The position numbers and the translations under genes are program-made. This document shows, one piece after another, positions 23,430-31,177 of a stretch of 64,000 bases of DNA. The notes under the pieces were generated by a model, which was not told where the DNA came from, ran no database searches, and saw only the letters and a list, made by a program, of their open reading frames with translations. Source of the stretch: JARFQH01 sp963825595 (lineage in GTDB: Bacteria > Desulfobacterota > Desulfobacteria > Desulfobacterales > SG8-13); assembly GCA_963825595.1 (NCBI GenBank), contig CAWGUE010000010.1, positions 186,001 through 250,000 of the forward strand, read 5' to 3'. Every line of letters starts with the position of its first letter. Within the stretch, counting starts at the first letter, position 1.

Positions 23430-24065
23430 ATGGACATTTTGCAACCAGAAGAAAATCAGCGTACTCTGCGGGTGGGGCCTATCGAGATCAGGTCCTTCTG
23501 CAGCGCCGATGAAATCCGTCAATATGATTTCAGTCCCCGGTTCGGCTTCCACGCACACTACCGCTCACTCTACACCCGTCGTCTCAGCCTCGAGAACAAT
23601 GCTGCCCAACCCGATGCCAACGTGACCCTGGCCCTGGCGGAAAACCGACTGATTGTCGGGTTCGGCGTGCTGACCTATCCGGAATCGGATGAGCGCTGGT
23701 CCCAACTCAATTCCCAGATCATGATGGAGGTCAAGGCCATTGAAGTTGGTTCCACCTGGCGGTCGCAGGGTTTGGCCAAAAATATTCTCGGATTGCTGGT
23801 CGGGCATCCCATGGTTGAAGAGAAGATTGCCTATATGGTGGGGTATTCGTGGACGTGGGATCTGGACGGTACCAAGAAAACGGCTCAACAGTACCGGCGA
23901 ATGCTGATTCGGCTCTTTGAACCGTTCGGGTTTATGGAGTATCAAACCAACGAACCGAACATATGTCTTAAAGCGGAGAATATCTTCATGGGGCGGGTCG
24001 GCGGGAACGTATCGCCGGATGTGCAGAACGCTTTCAAATGGCTTCGTTTCGGGATGGCTTCCTGA
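23430..24065 (+). CDS. acuA: AcuA-like protein acetyltransferase
   Basis: GNAT acetyltransferase of 211 residues. The C-terminal half recalls Bacillus AcuA closely, including WTWDLDGTKKTAQQYRRML (about 150-168), TNEPNI and GRVGGNVSPDVQNAFKWLRF (about 190-209). The acetyl-CoA motif region is AIEVGSTWRSQGLAKNIL (about 107-124). In B. subtilis AcuA acetylates and inactivates acetyl-CoA synthetase. The family match is from memory of that protein, not from a search. Here the gene follows another GNAT gene and overlaps the convergent yvcK by 32 bases (24034-24065). No acuB or acuC was found. Likely targets are the AMP-forming ligases of the adjacent catabolic cluster or a central acetyl-CoA synthetase. 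Confidence 0.78.
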   Translation: MDILQPEENQRTLRVGPIEIRSFCSADEIRQYDFSPRFGFHAHYRSLYTRRLSLENNAAQPDANVTLALAENRLIVGFGVLTYPESDERWSQLNSQIMMEVKAIEVGSTWRSQGLAKNILGLLVGHPMVEEKIAYMVGYSWTWDLDGTKKTAQQYRRMLIRLFEPFGFMEYQTNEPNICLKAENIFMGRVGGNVSPDVQNAFKWLRFGMAS

Positions 24066-25032
24066 CCGGTTTATCGACAATCTGCTTTATCAGGGACGCC
24101 AGTTTTTTAGAGTCGTGACGCACGATACCGGCCGTGTTCTCCAGTAGATCGTTTTCGTAAACAATTCTGTCGTTCCACCAACCGTCCAGGTTGTCAAACG
24201 CGACGAATTCGGCTTTCTGTTTGCGGTAGCGGTTCAGCAGTTCGGTGCTCGGCTTGCGGTTGTTATAGATAATTCCGTCCAGTCTTCTTTCGATGGACCC
24301 CTCGAGGGTTTTCACGAAATCGCGTCCGACAAACTGATGGGTTTCACCGAATTTGGTCATGATGTTGAGGATATACAGAACGTGTGCTTTGGTTTTCAAC
24401 AGCCCTTCCTTGACCCCCGGAACGATGAGACTCGGCATGATACTGGTGAAAAGATCCCCCGGGCCGATGATTATCGTATCGGCTTTCTGAATGGCCTCGA
24501 GCACCGGCGGGTAAACGGTGATGGCGTCGCTGTGGTGAGGGACAAGAAAGACATCGCGGATTTTTTCGCGCTGGGTGCCGCGAGGCATGTCGATGGCCGT
24601 TTCACCGTAAATCCGGGTGCCGTCGGTCAGTTCCGCCACCAGCGTGGCCTTGTCGATGGTGACCGGCAGGATGCGGCCGCGCACATCCAGGATTTCCGCC
24701 AGGGCCTGGATTCCGGAGGGAAAACTCCCCGTGTAACGCGACAGCATCGTCATGAGCATATTTCCGGCATTGTGACCCCTTAAACGACGATCACCGGTAA
24801 AGCGTTTCAGGAAGATGGTGCGGGCGATGTCGCGATGGGGGGAGAGAGCCAGAATGCATTTGAGGACATCTCCCGGTGGCAGGATTCCCAGTTCGTCTCG
24901 TAAACGGCCGGTACTGCCGCCGCTGTCAACCATGGAAACGACGGCGGTGATGTCCACCGATTCGAGTTCCCGCAAACCGGCGAGCAGGGCGTATTGACCG
25001 CTGCCGCCGCCTATGGTCAGGATTTTGTGCAT
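24034..25032 (-). CDS. yvcK: YvcK/CofD-like protein
   Basis: Putative gluconeogenesis/morphology factor with the CofD-like Rossmann fold, 332 residues. The start TIGGGSGQYALLAGLRE (6-22), VSMVDSGGSTGRLRDELG (about 32-49), PPGDVLKCILAL (about 52-63), RGHNAGNMLM (about 84-93) and IIIGPGDLFTSIMPSLIVPG (about 190-209) are the family signature. YvcK proteins bind UDP-sugars and affect cell shape and carbon control on gluconeogenic substrates, fitting growth on aromatic acids. The 3' end overlaps the convergent acuA-like gene by 32 bases. Confidence 0.9.
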   Translation of the reverse strand: MHKILTIGGGSGQYALLAGLRELESVDITAVVSMVDSGGSTGRLRDELGILPPGDVLKCILALSPHRDIARTIFLKRFTGDRRLRGHNAGNMLMTMLSRYTGSFPSGIQALAEILDVRGRILPVTIDKATLVAELTDGTRIYGETAIDMPRGTQREKIRDVFLVPHHSDAITVYPPVLEAIQKADTIIIGPGDLFTSIMPSLIVPGVKEGLLKTKAHVLYILNIMTKFGETHQFVGRDFVKTLEGSIERRLDGIIYNNRKPSTELLNRYRKQKAEFVAFDNLDGWWNDRIVYENDLLENTAGIVRHDSKKLASLIKQIVDKPVRKPSRNEAI

Positions 25033-25117
25033 GACACCATCAACATTAATGCCGGATACGACCGAAGGGCGCAGCCCAACGGAAAACGGGCTGAAAAGTA
25101 TTCATGAAATATGCGGG

Positions 25118-25468
25118 CTAGTCGACTGCCAGTTCTTTCTTAAGCCATTTTTGCAGTTCGCCCTCAAGAGCATATACGCCTTTCAGCTCGCAGACCGGCT
25201 TCTGAAAACGACTCGGAACTTCAAACTTCGCCAATTCTTCGGCTTCATCGGAATTGCGGCGGATGAGGTAGATGAAATAGGGCTTTGACCAACAATTGAC
25301 AACAAAATAATTGGTGTAGTCGTTTTTTGAGCGGATCACGTATCCGTCACCGCGGGCCCAATTGTTGCCCCATTCCAGGTAAAGACGAACCGCTTCTTCG
25401 GGGGTCATGTCCCAATTGACTGTATCAACCAGATCCCGGTCCTGCTTGAGCTCTTCTAAGGTCAGCAT
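25118..25468 (-). CDS. small conserved protein (DVU0772-family-like)
   Basis: 116-residue cytoplasmic protein of unknown function. It begins MLTLEELKQDRDLVDTVNWD and contains MTPEEAVRLYLEWGNNW (about 21-37), which I associate with proteins annotated DVU0772 family in sulfate reducers; this is from memory. There is no signal peptide or membrane segment, and aromatic residues are frequent (NYFVVNCWSKPYFIYLIRR). GAGGAGA precedes the ATG at 25468, supporting a real gene. It lies 85 bases downstream of the start of yvcK on the same strand as yvcK and could be cotranscribed with it. Confidence 0.75.
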   Translation of the reverse strand: MLTLEELKQDRDLVDTVNWDMTPEEAVRLYLEWGNNWARGDGYVIRSKNDYTNYFVVNCWSKPYFIYLIRRNSDEAEELAKFEVPSRFQKPVCELKGVYALEGELQKWLKKELAVD

Positions 25469-25842
25469 GAAAATCTCCTCTCATCGGGATAGTATCCGGC
25501 AGTCGGGGGCCACGCGATGACAATAGACGGCGATCGATGGAGCGCTTCCCGTCGACAGGCCTGATCGTTGGCGATCAGGCGTCGGTGAACAAAATGCCGG
25601 CGGTTGTCCCGCGGCTGTGAAGTCATTTTTTGCCGTTAACATGCGTCGTCCCGGTAAAAATGTCAAGAAACGTTCGGGCCGGGAATCTGGACGATAGTCA
25701 AGGTGCGCTTTGCAAATAAAGGCAATAATCTTTTACTTCTCGACAATGCGCCGATAACCGAAATATAGGTTGCTGGAATTAGGGGTATATTGTAACAGAA
25801 GAAAGCCAGAAAGAGTGGCTTCTAATACGATAAGGATCATCG
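25469..25842. other. divergent intergenic region, no gene seen
   Basis: 374 bases between the small minus-strand gene and the ParA-like gene. No ORF, RNA gene or clear terminator is evident. The stretch 25690-25840 becomes A/T-rich and presumably holds the promoter for the ParA-like gene, but no convincing -35/-10 pair was found. A degenerate AAGGAT site lies before the ATG at 25843. Confidence 0.35.
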
Positions 25843-26607
25843 ATGAGAAAAATTGCTGTGGCGATGGCCAAAGGCGGCGTCGGTAAAACTACAACCGCCG
25901 TAAATCTTGCATTCGGGTTGGCGCGTCAGGGATTCAAAGTCCTGCTTGTCGACGGGGACACCCAGGGGCAGGCCGCAAAGTTTTTAGGGGTCAACCCCCG
26001 CCTGGGACTCTACGAATTCATTACGGGTCGCGATGAAAGCGGGCAGGCCGTTTCTAAAAAAGAGACCCTTTATTCCTGCCGTAACAACCTCTGGCTGCTC
26101 GGCGGCGGCATCAAATTGGTGGAGTTGAAACACTGGCTCGGAGAACAGCCACGGTCGGTTCGGCAGATTATTCTGGCCAATGCCATGGTGCCCAAAGACG
26201 GGACCCTTGACTATCTCATCTTCGACTGCTCACCGGGATGGGATGTTCTGAGTGTCAATATCCTGATGTCCGTTTCGGAAGTGCTCTGCCCGGTGGCCCT
26301 TCAGGGTCCAGCCATGGAGGGCCTGAAAACATTTTTTGGCTATCTGATGTCTGCGCAGCGGCTGAACCTGGAACTGCAGCTGAAGTACGTTCTGCCGACA
26401 ATGTTCGACCAGCGGACCCGTCACAGCTTCGACATTTTGCGGCAGCTCAAACGGTTGTTTCACAAGCAGATATGTCATCCGATCCGCTACAATGTCCGCC
26501 TACCGGAGTCGGCTATGAAGGGCAAGACGATATTCGAGTACCGCAGCAGCGCCGGAAGCGCTGAAGATTACAGCAAACTTTTACAGAGGGTGCAAAACGA
26601 TGGCTAA
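25843..26607 (+). CDS. ParA-family ATPase
   Basis: Deviant Walker A ATPase of 254 residues in the ParA/Soj/MinD superfamily. The P-loop KGGVGKTTTAVNLA (10-23) has the signature Lys. VLLVDGDTQGQAAKFLG (about 33-49) is the A' motif and LDYLIFDCSPGWDVLSVN (about 122-139) the Walker B region. The proteins bind nonspecific DNA as ATP dimers and position plasmids, chromosomes or other cargo. The gene overlaps its downstream partner by 8 bases (26600-26607). The pair is not next to gidA/rnpA/dnaA-type genes or a visible parS cluster, so it is probably not the main chromosome partition system. It could act on a membrane cluster, microcompartment or integrated replicon. Confidence 0.88.
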   Translation: MRKIAVAMAKGGVGKTTTAVNLAFGLARQGFKVLLVDGDTQGQAAKFLGVNPRLGLYEFITGRDESGQAVSKKETLYSCRNNLWLLGGGIKLVELKHWLGEQPRSVRQIILANAMVPKDGTLDYLIFDCSPGWDVLSVNILMSVSEVLCPVALQGPAMEGLKTFFGYLMSAQRLNLELQLKYVLPTMFDQRTRHSFDILRQLKRLFHKQICHPIRYNVRLPESAMKGKTIFEYRSSAGSAEDYSKLLQRVQNDG

Positions 26608-26917
26608 AAGGACGAAGAAATCCCCCGAATTTTTTGAGGACAATCCCTTCGATCCTGTCAGCGCTGCGACCGGCACGGCTTCAAAAACACCATCCGGTCC
26701 GGCCGGCAGAGTCCTCGGACCGCAAAAGCGCAAAGTCGGTTTCTATCTTTCGGTGACGCTGCTGGAGAGGTTTAATCGCAGTTTCTACGAATTGAAGCTG
26801 CAAGGGCGATCAATCGAAAACAAATCCGCCTTTCTCGAAGCGGTTCTCGATTATGCATTGGACGATATCGATCGCGGCGATGAGAGCCGCATCCTCAGTA
26901 ACCTCGCAAAGAAGTAA
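26600..26917 (+). CDS. small ribbon-helix-helix-like partner of the ParA ATPase
   Basis: 105 residues. The first 48 are polar and probably disordered (repeated Ser/Thr/Pro/Gly). Residues about 49-95 (KRKVGFYLSVTLLERFNRSF, then KSAFLEAVLDYALDDI) have the pattern of a short strand followed by two helices, as in ribbon-helix-helix DNA-binding proteins. It overlaps the ParA-like gene, so the two are coupled. The basic N-terminus MAKRTKKS is typical of ParA-stimulating peptides in ParB/TubR/small RHH partners. No exact family is recognised. The likely function is adaptor or centromere-binding protein for the ATPase. Confidence 0.75.
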   Translation: MAKRTKKSPEFFEDNPFDPVSAATGTASKTPSGPAGRVLGPQKRKVGFYLSVTLLERFNRSFYELKLQGRSIENKSAFLEAVLDYALDDIDRGDESRILSNLAKK

Positions 26918-27295
26918 TCGCTTGCATCGGTTTGGGGTGAAGATCTAACCCTGCTGAAAAATATTCATGCAATGCTCGGGTTGGCTGCCGGCGAACTGAC
27001 CGACATGAAAACCAGTGTTTTGCAATTGATTGCCGGCCATGTCACCGCGGTGGCGCATTCAGTGAGATGACACCTGTTTTCACGCTCGCAATGGAGCGGA
27101 TTTCATTCCAACAATGTCCCCCGTGCCCGACAACCGGCCTGCCCACCATAAATCCCTTGACTAATTGGTGCATCCACCCTAAAAGCGGGACTGAGAAAAG
27201 CGAGGTGATTCCAATCCATTGGCCGTTTGCCATCTAAATTGCGATTTGTATTGAAGCCGTCTAAATTGATTCAGAACGAGAAAAAGGAGGATGAC
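26918..27295. other. intergenic region upstream of trpB2, no gene seen
   Basis: 378 bases. The frame of the next gene is open from 27227, but that extension lacks a ribosome-binding site. No T-box, tryptophan leader peptide or clear terminator/antiterminator was recognised. AAAAGGAGG at 27282-27290 is the ribosome-binding site for the ATG at 27296. Confidence 0.35.
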
Positions 27296-28672
27296 ATGGA
27301 GATTAAAAAGGTTCTGCTGTCGGAAGACGAGATGCCGAGGCAGTGGTACAATATTCTGGCTGATATCAAAATGAACCCACCCCTGGGACCGGACGGCAAC
27401 CCGGTGAGCCCCGATCAGCTGGCCCCGGTATTTCCGATGAACCTGATCGAACAGGAGGTCAGCGACCAGCGATGGATCGACATCCCCGAAGAAGTCCTAA
27501 GTGTCTACCGCATTTGGCGGCCGTCACCCCTTGTTCGGGCATTCGCTCTGGAAAAGGCTCTCGGGACACCGGCCCGCATCTATTTCAAATATGAAGGCGT
27601 GAGCCCTCCCGGCAGCCACAAACCGAACACGGCCGTGCCGCAGGCATACTACAACAAGGTCGCCGGCATCAAACGCCTGACCACCGAAACCGGCGCCGGC
27701 CAGTGGGGCAGTGCCTTGGCATTCGCCTGCGCGCAATTCGGCTTGGGCTGCAAGGTTTTCATGGTGCGGGTCAGTTTCGATCAAAAACCATATCGCAAAT
27801 CGATGATGACCGCCTGGGGTGCGGAATGTGTCGCCAGTCCCAGCACCGCCACCAAAGCCGGTCGCGACTGGCTCGAGTGTGATCCGGATACACCGGGAAG
27901 CCTTGGGATCGCCATCAGTGAGGCTGTCGAGGCCGCTGTCAGCGATACGTCCGGCGAGACGCGGTATTCATTGGGAAGCGTTCTAAATCACGTGATGCTG
28001 CACCAGACCGTTATCGGCCTGGAGGCCAAGAAGCAGTTCGATAAGATCGGCGAATATCCGGATATCATCATCGGCTGTGCCGGCGGCGGCAGCAATTTTG
28101 CCGGTATCGCCTATCCTTTTGTGTATGATAAATTCAACGGCAAAGATGTCGCCATCTATCCAGTCGAACCGGCCGCTTGTCCGACACTGACCCGGGCTCC
28201 CTTTGCCTACGATCATGGCGACAGCGCCGGCTACACGCCGCTGCTGCCCATGCACAGCCTTGGACACACATTCGTGCCGGCCCCGATTCATGCCGGAGGG
28301 CTGCGCTATCACGGAATGGCGCCCACGGTGAGCCAACTGGTGGACGAAGGCGTTTTGGAGCCCAAGGCCGTCGAACAGCTGGCAGCCTTCGAAGCCGGTG
28401 TCCTTCTCGCCCGCACGGAGGGGATCATCTCTGCACCGGAGACCAACCACGCCCTGGCATGCGTAATAGATGAAGCCAAAAAAGCCAAAGAGGAAGGCAA
28501 AGAAAAAGTTATCCTCTTCAATTGGAGCGGTCACGGACTGATCGACCTGGGCTCCTACGATAAATACTTTTCCGGAGAGCTGCAGGATTTAACGCTCAGC
28601 CAGGAAGAGCAGGACAAGTATACCAGCATTCTATCCAAGTATCCGAAACCGCAGCATATGAAAAGTCGCTGA
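27296..28672 (+). CDS. trpB: tryptophan synthase beta chain, TrpB2 type
   Basis: PLP-dependent enzyme of 458 residues condensing indole and serine (or phosphoserine) to tryptophan. The start ATG at 27296 is five bases after AAGGAGG. The PLP Lys is in GVSPPGSHKPNTA (about 104-116) and the phosphate loop is GCAGGGSNFAG (about 260-270). The N-terminal extension of about 70 residues (WYNILADIKMNPPLGPDG) and the insertions are typical of TrpB2, which usually works without TrpA and salvages free indole. No other trp gene is nearby, which supports the stand-alone type. Confidence 0.93.
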   Translation: MEIKKVLLSEDEMPRQWYNILADIKMNPPLGPDGNPVSPDQLAPVFPMNLIEQEVSDQRWIDIPEEVLSVYRIWRPSPLVRAFALEKALGTPARIYFKYEGVSPPGSHKPNTAVPQAYYNKVAGIKRLTTETGAGQWGSALAFACAQFGLGCKVFMVRVSFDQKPYRKSMMTAWGAECVASPSTATKAGRDWLECDPDTPGSLGIAISEAVEAAVSDTSGETRYSLGSVLNHVMLHQTVIGLEAKKQFDKIGEYPDIIIGCAGGGSNFAGIAYPFVYDKFNGKDVAIYPVEPAACPTLTRAPFAYDHGDSAGYTPLLPMHSLGHTFVPAPIHAGGLRYHGMAPTVSQLVDEGVLEPKAVEQLAAFEAGVLLARTEGIISAPETNHALACVIDEAKKAKEEGKEKVILFNWSGHGLIDLGSYDKYFSGELQDLTLSQEEQDKYTSILSKYPKPQHMKSR

Positions 28673-28701
28673 CTTCAGGACGACGGCTCAGGAAACCCTT
28701 T

Positions 28702-28971
28702 ATGGGAACCACATCCAAACAGTTGGTGCGACGGTGCCCCCGACTCGGGGGCCCGGTCGATTTTTTTTACTGCCTAACCTGCGAACGGCAACGACATCCC
28801 TGCCTAAAAATTATCGACTGCTGGTGGGAAATGTTCGATGTCCAGCGGTATCTTCAGGAAAACCTGGCACCTGAGGTTTTGCAACAGTTCAACAGCCGGA
28901 AACCGGAACCGAAAATCAGCCAGATCATAAAGATCGTCGCCCGAACGAAAAAACATCTGCCGGGGTCTTGA
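28702..28971 (+). CDS. small Cys-rich protein of unknown function
   Basis: 89 residues with five Cys at 12, 24, 27, 34 and 40 (C-x11-C-x2-C-x6-C-x5-C), suggesting a zinc or Fe-S site. The line RCPRLGGPVDFFYCLTCERQ is the main block; it is followed by KIIDCWWEMFDVQRYLQENL and a Lys-rich tail. AGGAAA precedes the ATG. The gene starts 29 bases after trpB2 on the same strand and may be cotranscribed. The composition and ordered Cys make it likely to be a true gene. I recognise no named family; my impression is that such proteins recur in Desulfobacterota. Confidence 0.65.
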   Translation: MGTTSKQLVRRCPRLGGPVDFFYCLTCERQRHPCLKIIDCWWEMFDVQRYLQENLAPEVLQQFNSRKPEPKISQIIKIVARTKKHLPGS

Positions 28972-28991
28972 CCGGTTTGCACCCATAATTA

Positions 28992-29143
28992 GTGTCCAGC
29001 CATAAATGGCCTTTTTCCCGCTGAACTGCGTTCTCCGCGGGTTTCCGGCTGCGGCGTACGTATAGTACGCCTCGCCGCAAATCCCGCCAAGGCGGGATGC
29101 GGCCTTGCTCAGCGGAAAAAATTCTCATTTCTGAATTGGACAC
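28992..29143. repeat. palindromic repeat element, copy A, with adjacent hairpin at 29150-29177
   Basis: Bounded by GTGTCC at 28992 and GGACAC ending 29143, with CATAAATGGCC near one end and AAATGAGAATTTTTTCC near the other. The reverse complement of this copy aligns along nearly its whole length with the element at 56628-56784, including the CAAGGCCGCATCC segment and the pair of hairpins of GGCGGGA type. The 28-base stem-loop at 29150-29177 corresponds to the hairpins at 56591-56620 and 1424-1451. There is no ORF. The rest of the gap to 29311 shows nothing else. Confidence 0.8.
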
Positions 29144-29311
29144 TCAATGGTGCCATCACATATTCGTGGATGATCACTAATTATCATCGCTAAACACCTG
29201 TTTTTGCTGGAGAGACTCCCAACGTTTGACTGTTGCAGGAGTTAACAACGAACTGATACGCGGGAATGATCTTTTCACCCGGTCTTCGGACCACCCTATC
29301 ATGCGCGATAC

Positions 29312-30022
29312 ATGCAGCAGCCGCTTGAAAAATACCTCAGACCGACAGCGATACTGGACAGCGATCATCCGGCGGTCATCCGTTTTGCAAATCGTGCGGT
29401 AGCGGAAACCGGTGCGGACCCGGTCAATACCGCCGTGCGGCTCTATTATGCTGTCCGGGACGGTATCCGCTACGATCCCTATGTGCCATTTCATCGACCG
29501 GCCCACTACCGTGCCAGCAATACCTTGAAATGGGGCCGGGGCTATTGCGTCGGCAAGGCCGCGCTGCTCTGCGCCCTGGCCCGGGCCAGGAGAATTCCCT
29601 GCCGCCTTGGATTCGCAACGGTCCGCAACCACCTGGCATCAAAAAAGCTGATCGAACATATCGGTTCGGATCGCTTCGTCTACCACGGGTATGTGGAGTT
29701 CTGGCTCAACCGTCGTTGGGTGAAAGCGACTCCGGCATTCAACGCCGAACTCTGCGATCTGCACCGTGTGGCTCCGCTCGAATTCGATGGATATTCGGAT
29801 GCCATCTATCAGTCCTTCAACCGGGATAACGAACGCTATATCGAATATCTGGACGATCACGGTATTTTCGCCGATGTGCCGGTTTCGGCGATTGTGAGTG
29901 CCTGGAAGGAGGCATACGGCGTTCGCAGAGTACAGGGGTGGATCGAAAAAGGCGAGACTCGGGACAACGGAGCAGGACGCTGTGTTCGCGATTTCTACCG
30001 AGAGACACCTCTGAAGACTTGA
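29312..30022 (+). CDS. transglutaminase-like cysteine protease fold protein
   Basis: 236 residues with the bacterial transglutaminase-like (papain-type) fold. The catalytic Cys lies in KWGRGYCVGKAALLCALARA (about 72-91), and the His in VYHGYVEFWL (about 125-134) is followed by WVKATPAFN, where the usual third residue (Asp) is replaced or displaced. The preceding YYAVRDGIRYDPY is also family-typical. No signal peptide is seen, so it is probably cytoplasmic. Function is probably peptide or amide hydrolysis or transfer, but no substrate can be named. The neighbourhood (a repeat element on one side, a decayed region on the other) gives no clue. Confidence 0.85.
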   Translation: MQQPLEKYLRPTAILDSDHPAVIRFANRAVAETGADPVNTAVRLYYAVRDGIRYDPYVPFHRPAHYRASNTLKWGRGYCVGKAALLCALARARRIPCRLGFATVRNHLASKKLIEHIGSDRFVYHGYVEFWLNRRWVKATPAFNAELCDLHRVAPLEFDGYSDAIYQSFNRDNERYIEYLDDHGIFADVPVSAIVSAWKEAYGVRRVQGWIEKGETRDNGAGRCVRDFYRETPLKT

Positions 30023-30033
30023 CACAAAATTAG

Positions 30034-30243
30034 CCCGGAAATTTCATTAAATCTTTTTGCCGAGCGGCCGAAAAGAAGCCGTATCGGGCATCGGTCAACC
30101 TCATTAACCGTATAACCGAGGGACATGTCGATCCTCCCAAAGATCTAAAGAAGGAGCTGAAAAGATTTCATGAAATTTCCAGGATAGAGGCGGCAGCAGG
30201 CCTGAAGGGTATATCCGGGAAGATAGCGAACCACGCATGCTAA
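30034..30243 (+). pseudogene. 69-codon open frame without start codon, probable gene remnant
   Basis: The frame after the TAG at 30031 is open to the TAA at 30241 and reads like protein (VNLINRITEGHVDPPKDL, then KKELKRFHEISRIEAAAGL and GKIANHAC). It has no ATG, GTG or TTG near a ribosome-binding site. It may be the 3' remnant of a lost gene. A near-perfect inverted repeat (30037-30057 and 30160-30180) lies within it, so an element with coding capacity is an alternative. Confidence 0.35.
30037..30180. repeat. 21 bp inverted repeat pair bounding a 144 bp segment
   Basis: Positions 30037-30057 and 30160-30180 are reverse complements at 20 of 21 positions, separated by 102 bases. The arms are of type GGAAATTTCAT...AAATCTTTT. 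The length and spacing resemble the ends of a miniature element. It lies just after the transglutaminase-like gene. Confidence 0.65.
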
Positions 30244-30341
30244 TCCGAAAAATTAAAGAGTTTTATTTAGATAATTGATAAAATTAATAATTTAAGTTAT
30301 TTGATTGCGTTAATATGGATTCGCACATATATCCCGGTAGG

Positions 30342-30833
30342 TCAAATCAGCTTTGCGGGATCCTTGCCTGAATTTTCCGCCTCGCGGGTGCATCGGGGAC
30401 AGAGGCCCTCGAATTCCAGGCGATGGCCGATGATGGTGTAGACGGTTGTCCCGTAGAGCTCATCCTCGATTTCCTTCAGCGGGGCGATGGGGGCGTTGTC
30501 AACCCGGCCACATTTCAGACAGCGGACGTGGTAATGTTTTTTGGGGTCCCAGTCGAATCGTTTGATGTCACCGCCAAGCTCGAGTTTCTGAATTTCTCCA
30601 AGTTCAGACAGAATTTCCAAATTTCGGTAAACCGTTCCGAGACTGATCCGCGGCAGCCGCTTGCGGACCATTTCGTAGACGTCATCGGCACTGGGGTGCA
30701 CCTTGGCCCGGCGAATTTCTTCAAGGATCACTTCACGTTGACGCGTTACTCGGTAAGTACTTGTTTTCAGGTGGGTATTTGAGGTGGATTTTCCACTTGG
30801 GGTGGCCGGGTCGTTTTTTGCTGCCATAGTCAT
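30342..30833 (-). CDS. Fur-family transcriptional regulator
   Basis: Metal-dependent DNA-binding repressor of about 163 residues from the ATG at 30833; the frame is open to 30890 but the added residues are unlike the family. The winged helix is seen as YRVTRQREVILEEIRRAK and SLGTVYRNLEILSELGEI, the recognition-helix block. The metal and dimerisation domain has HYHVRCLKCGRVDN (with the HxH pair and CxxC) and a second CxxC in GLCPRCTRE, together a structural zinc site. The family includes Fur, PerR and Zur; PerR seems likely from the PKKHYHVRCLKCG region, but the sensing residues cannot be assigned securely. Transcribed away from the PHP gene. Confidence 0.88.
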   Translation of the reverse strand: MTMAAKNDPATPSGKSTSNTHLKTSTYRVTRQREVILEEIRRAKVHPSADDVYEMVRKRLPRISLGTVYRNLEILSELGEIQKLELGGDIKRFDWDPKKHYHVRCLKCGRVDNAPIAPLKEIEDELYGTTVYTIIGHRLEFEGLCPRCTREAENSGKDPAKLI

Positions 30834-31177
30834 TTCCCAGGGTCGGTAAGCGTGCAGGGCTTCATCGGTATAGTAGATTACAATTAACAATAACCGTCGA
30901 TCTCGTCAACTACGCCGTCGGCATCCGCCTCCCATGACGACAGAGGCTGCATCCGTATCGTTCGACACTTGCAGTAGTTGGGCGACAGCTTCGACCATGA
31001 CCGAGAACGACTCGTTTCAGTGCAAAGGTCGCGTTTGGAAAGGGGGAAACAGATTGACAAACGGAATCAAATTATAGTAAAATATCAGCCATTTATAAAT
31101 CTTGTAACCGACCCCATCCGGAACTGCGATATCGAATGATTACCACAGCTTGCCTCACAAGAAAGGGACAGACCTTA
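30834..31177. other. divergent intergenic region between the Fur-family and PHP genes
   Basis: 344 bases. It contains the sigma-70-like promoter at 31054-31083 for the plus-strand gene. No clear 19-bp Fur or PerR box was found on inspection. Otherwise nothing recognisable. Confidence 0.4.
31054..31083 (+). promoter_or_regulatory. sigma-70-like promoter upstream of the PHP-domain gene
   Basis: TTGACA at 31054-31059 and TAAAAT at 31078-31083 with an 18-base spacer, about 50 bases upstream of the first possible start. The -35 is a perfect consensus match and the region is A/T-rich. TATAGT within the spacer gives a less well spaced alternative. Confidence 0.5.
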
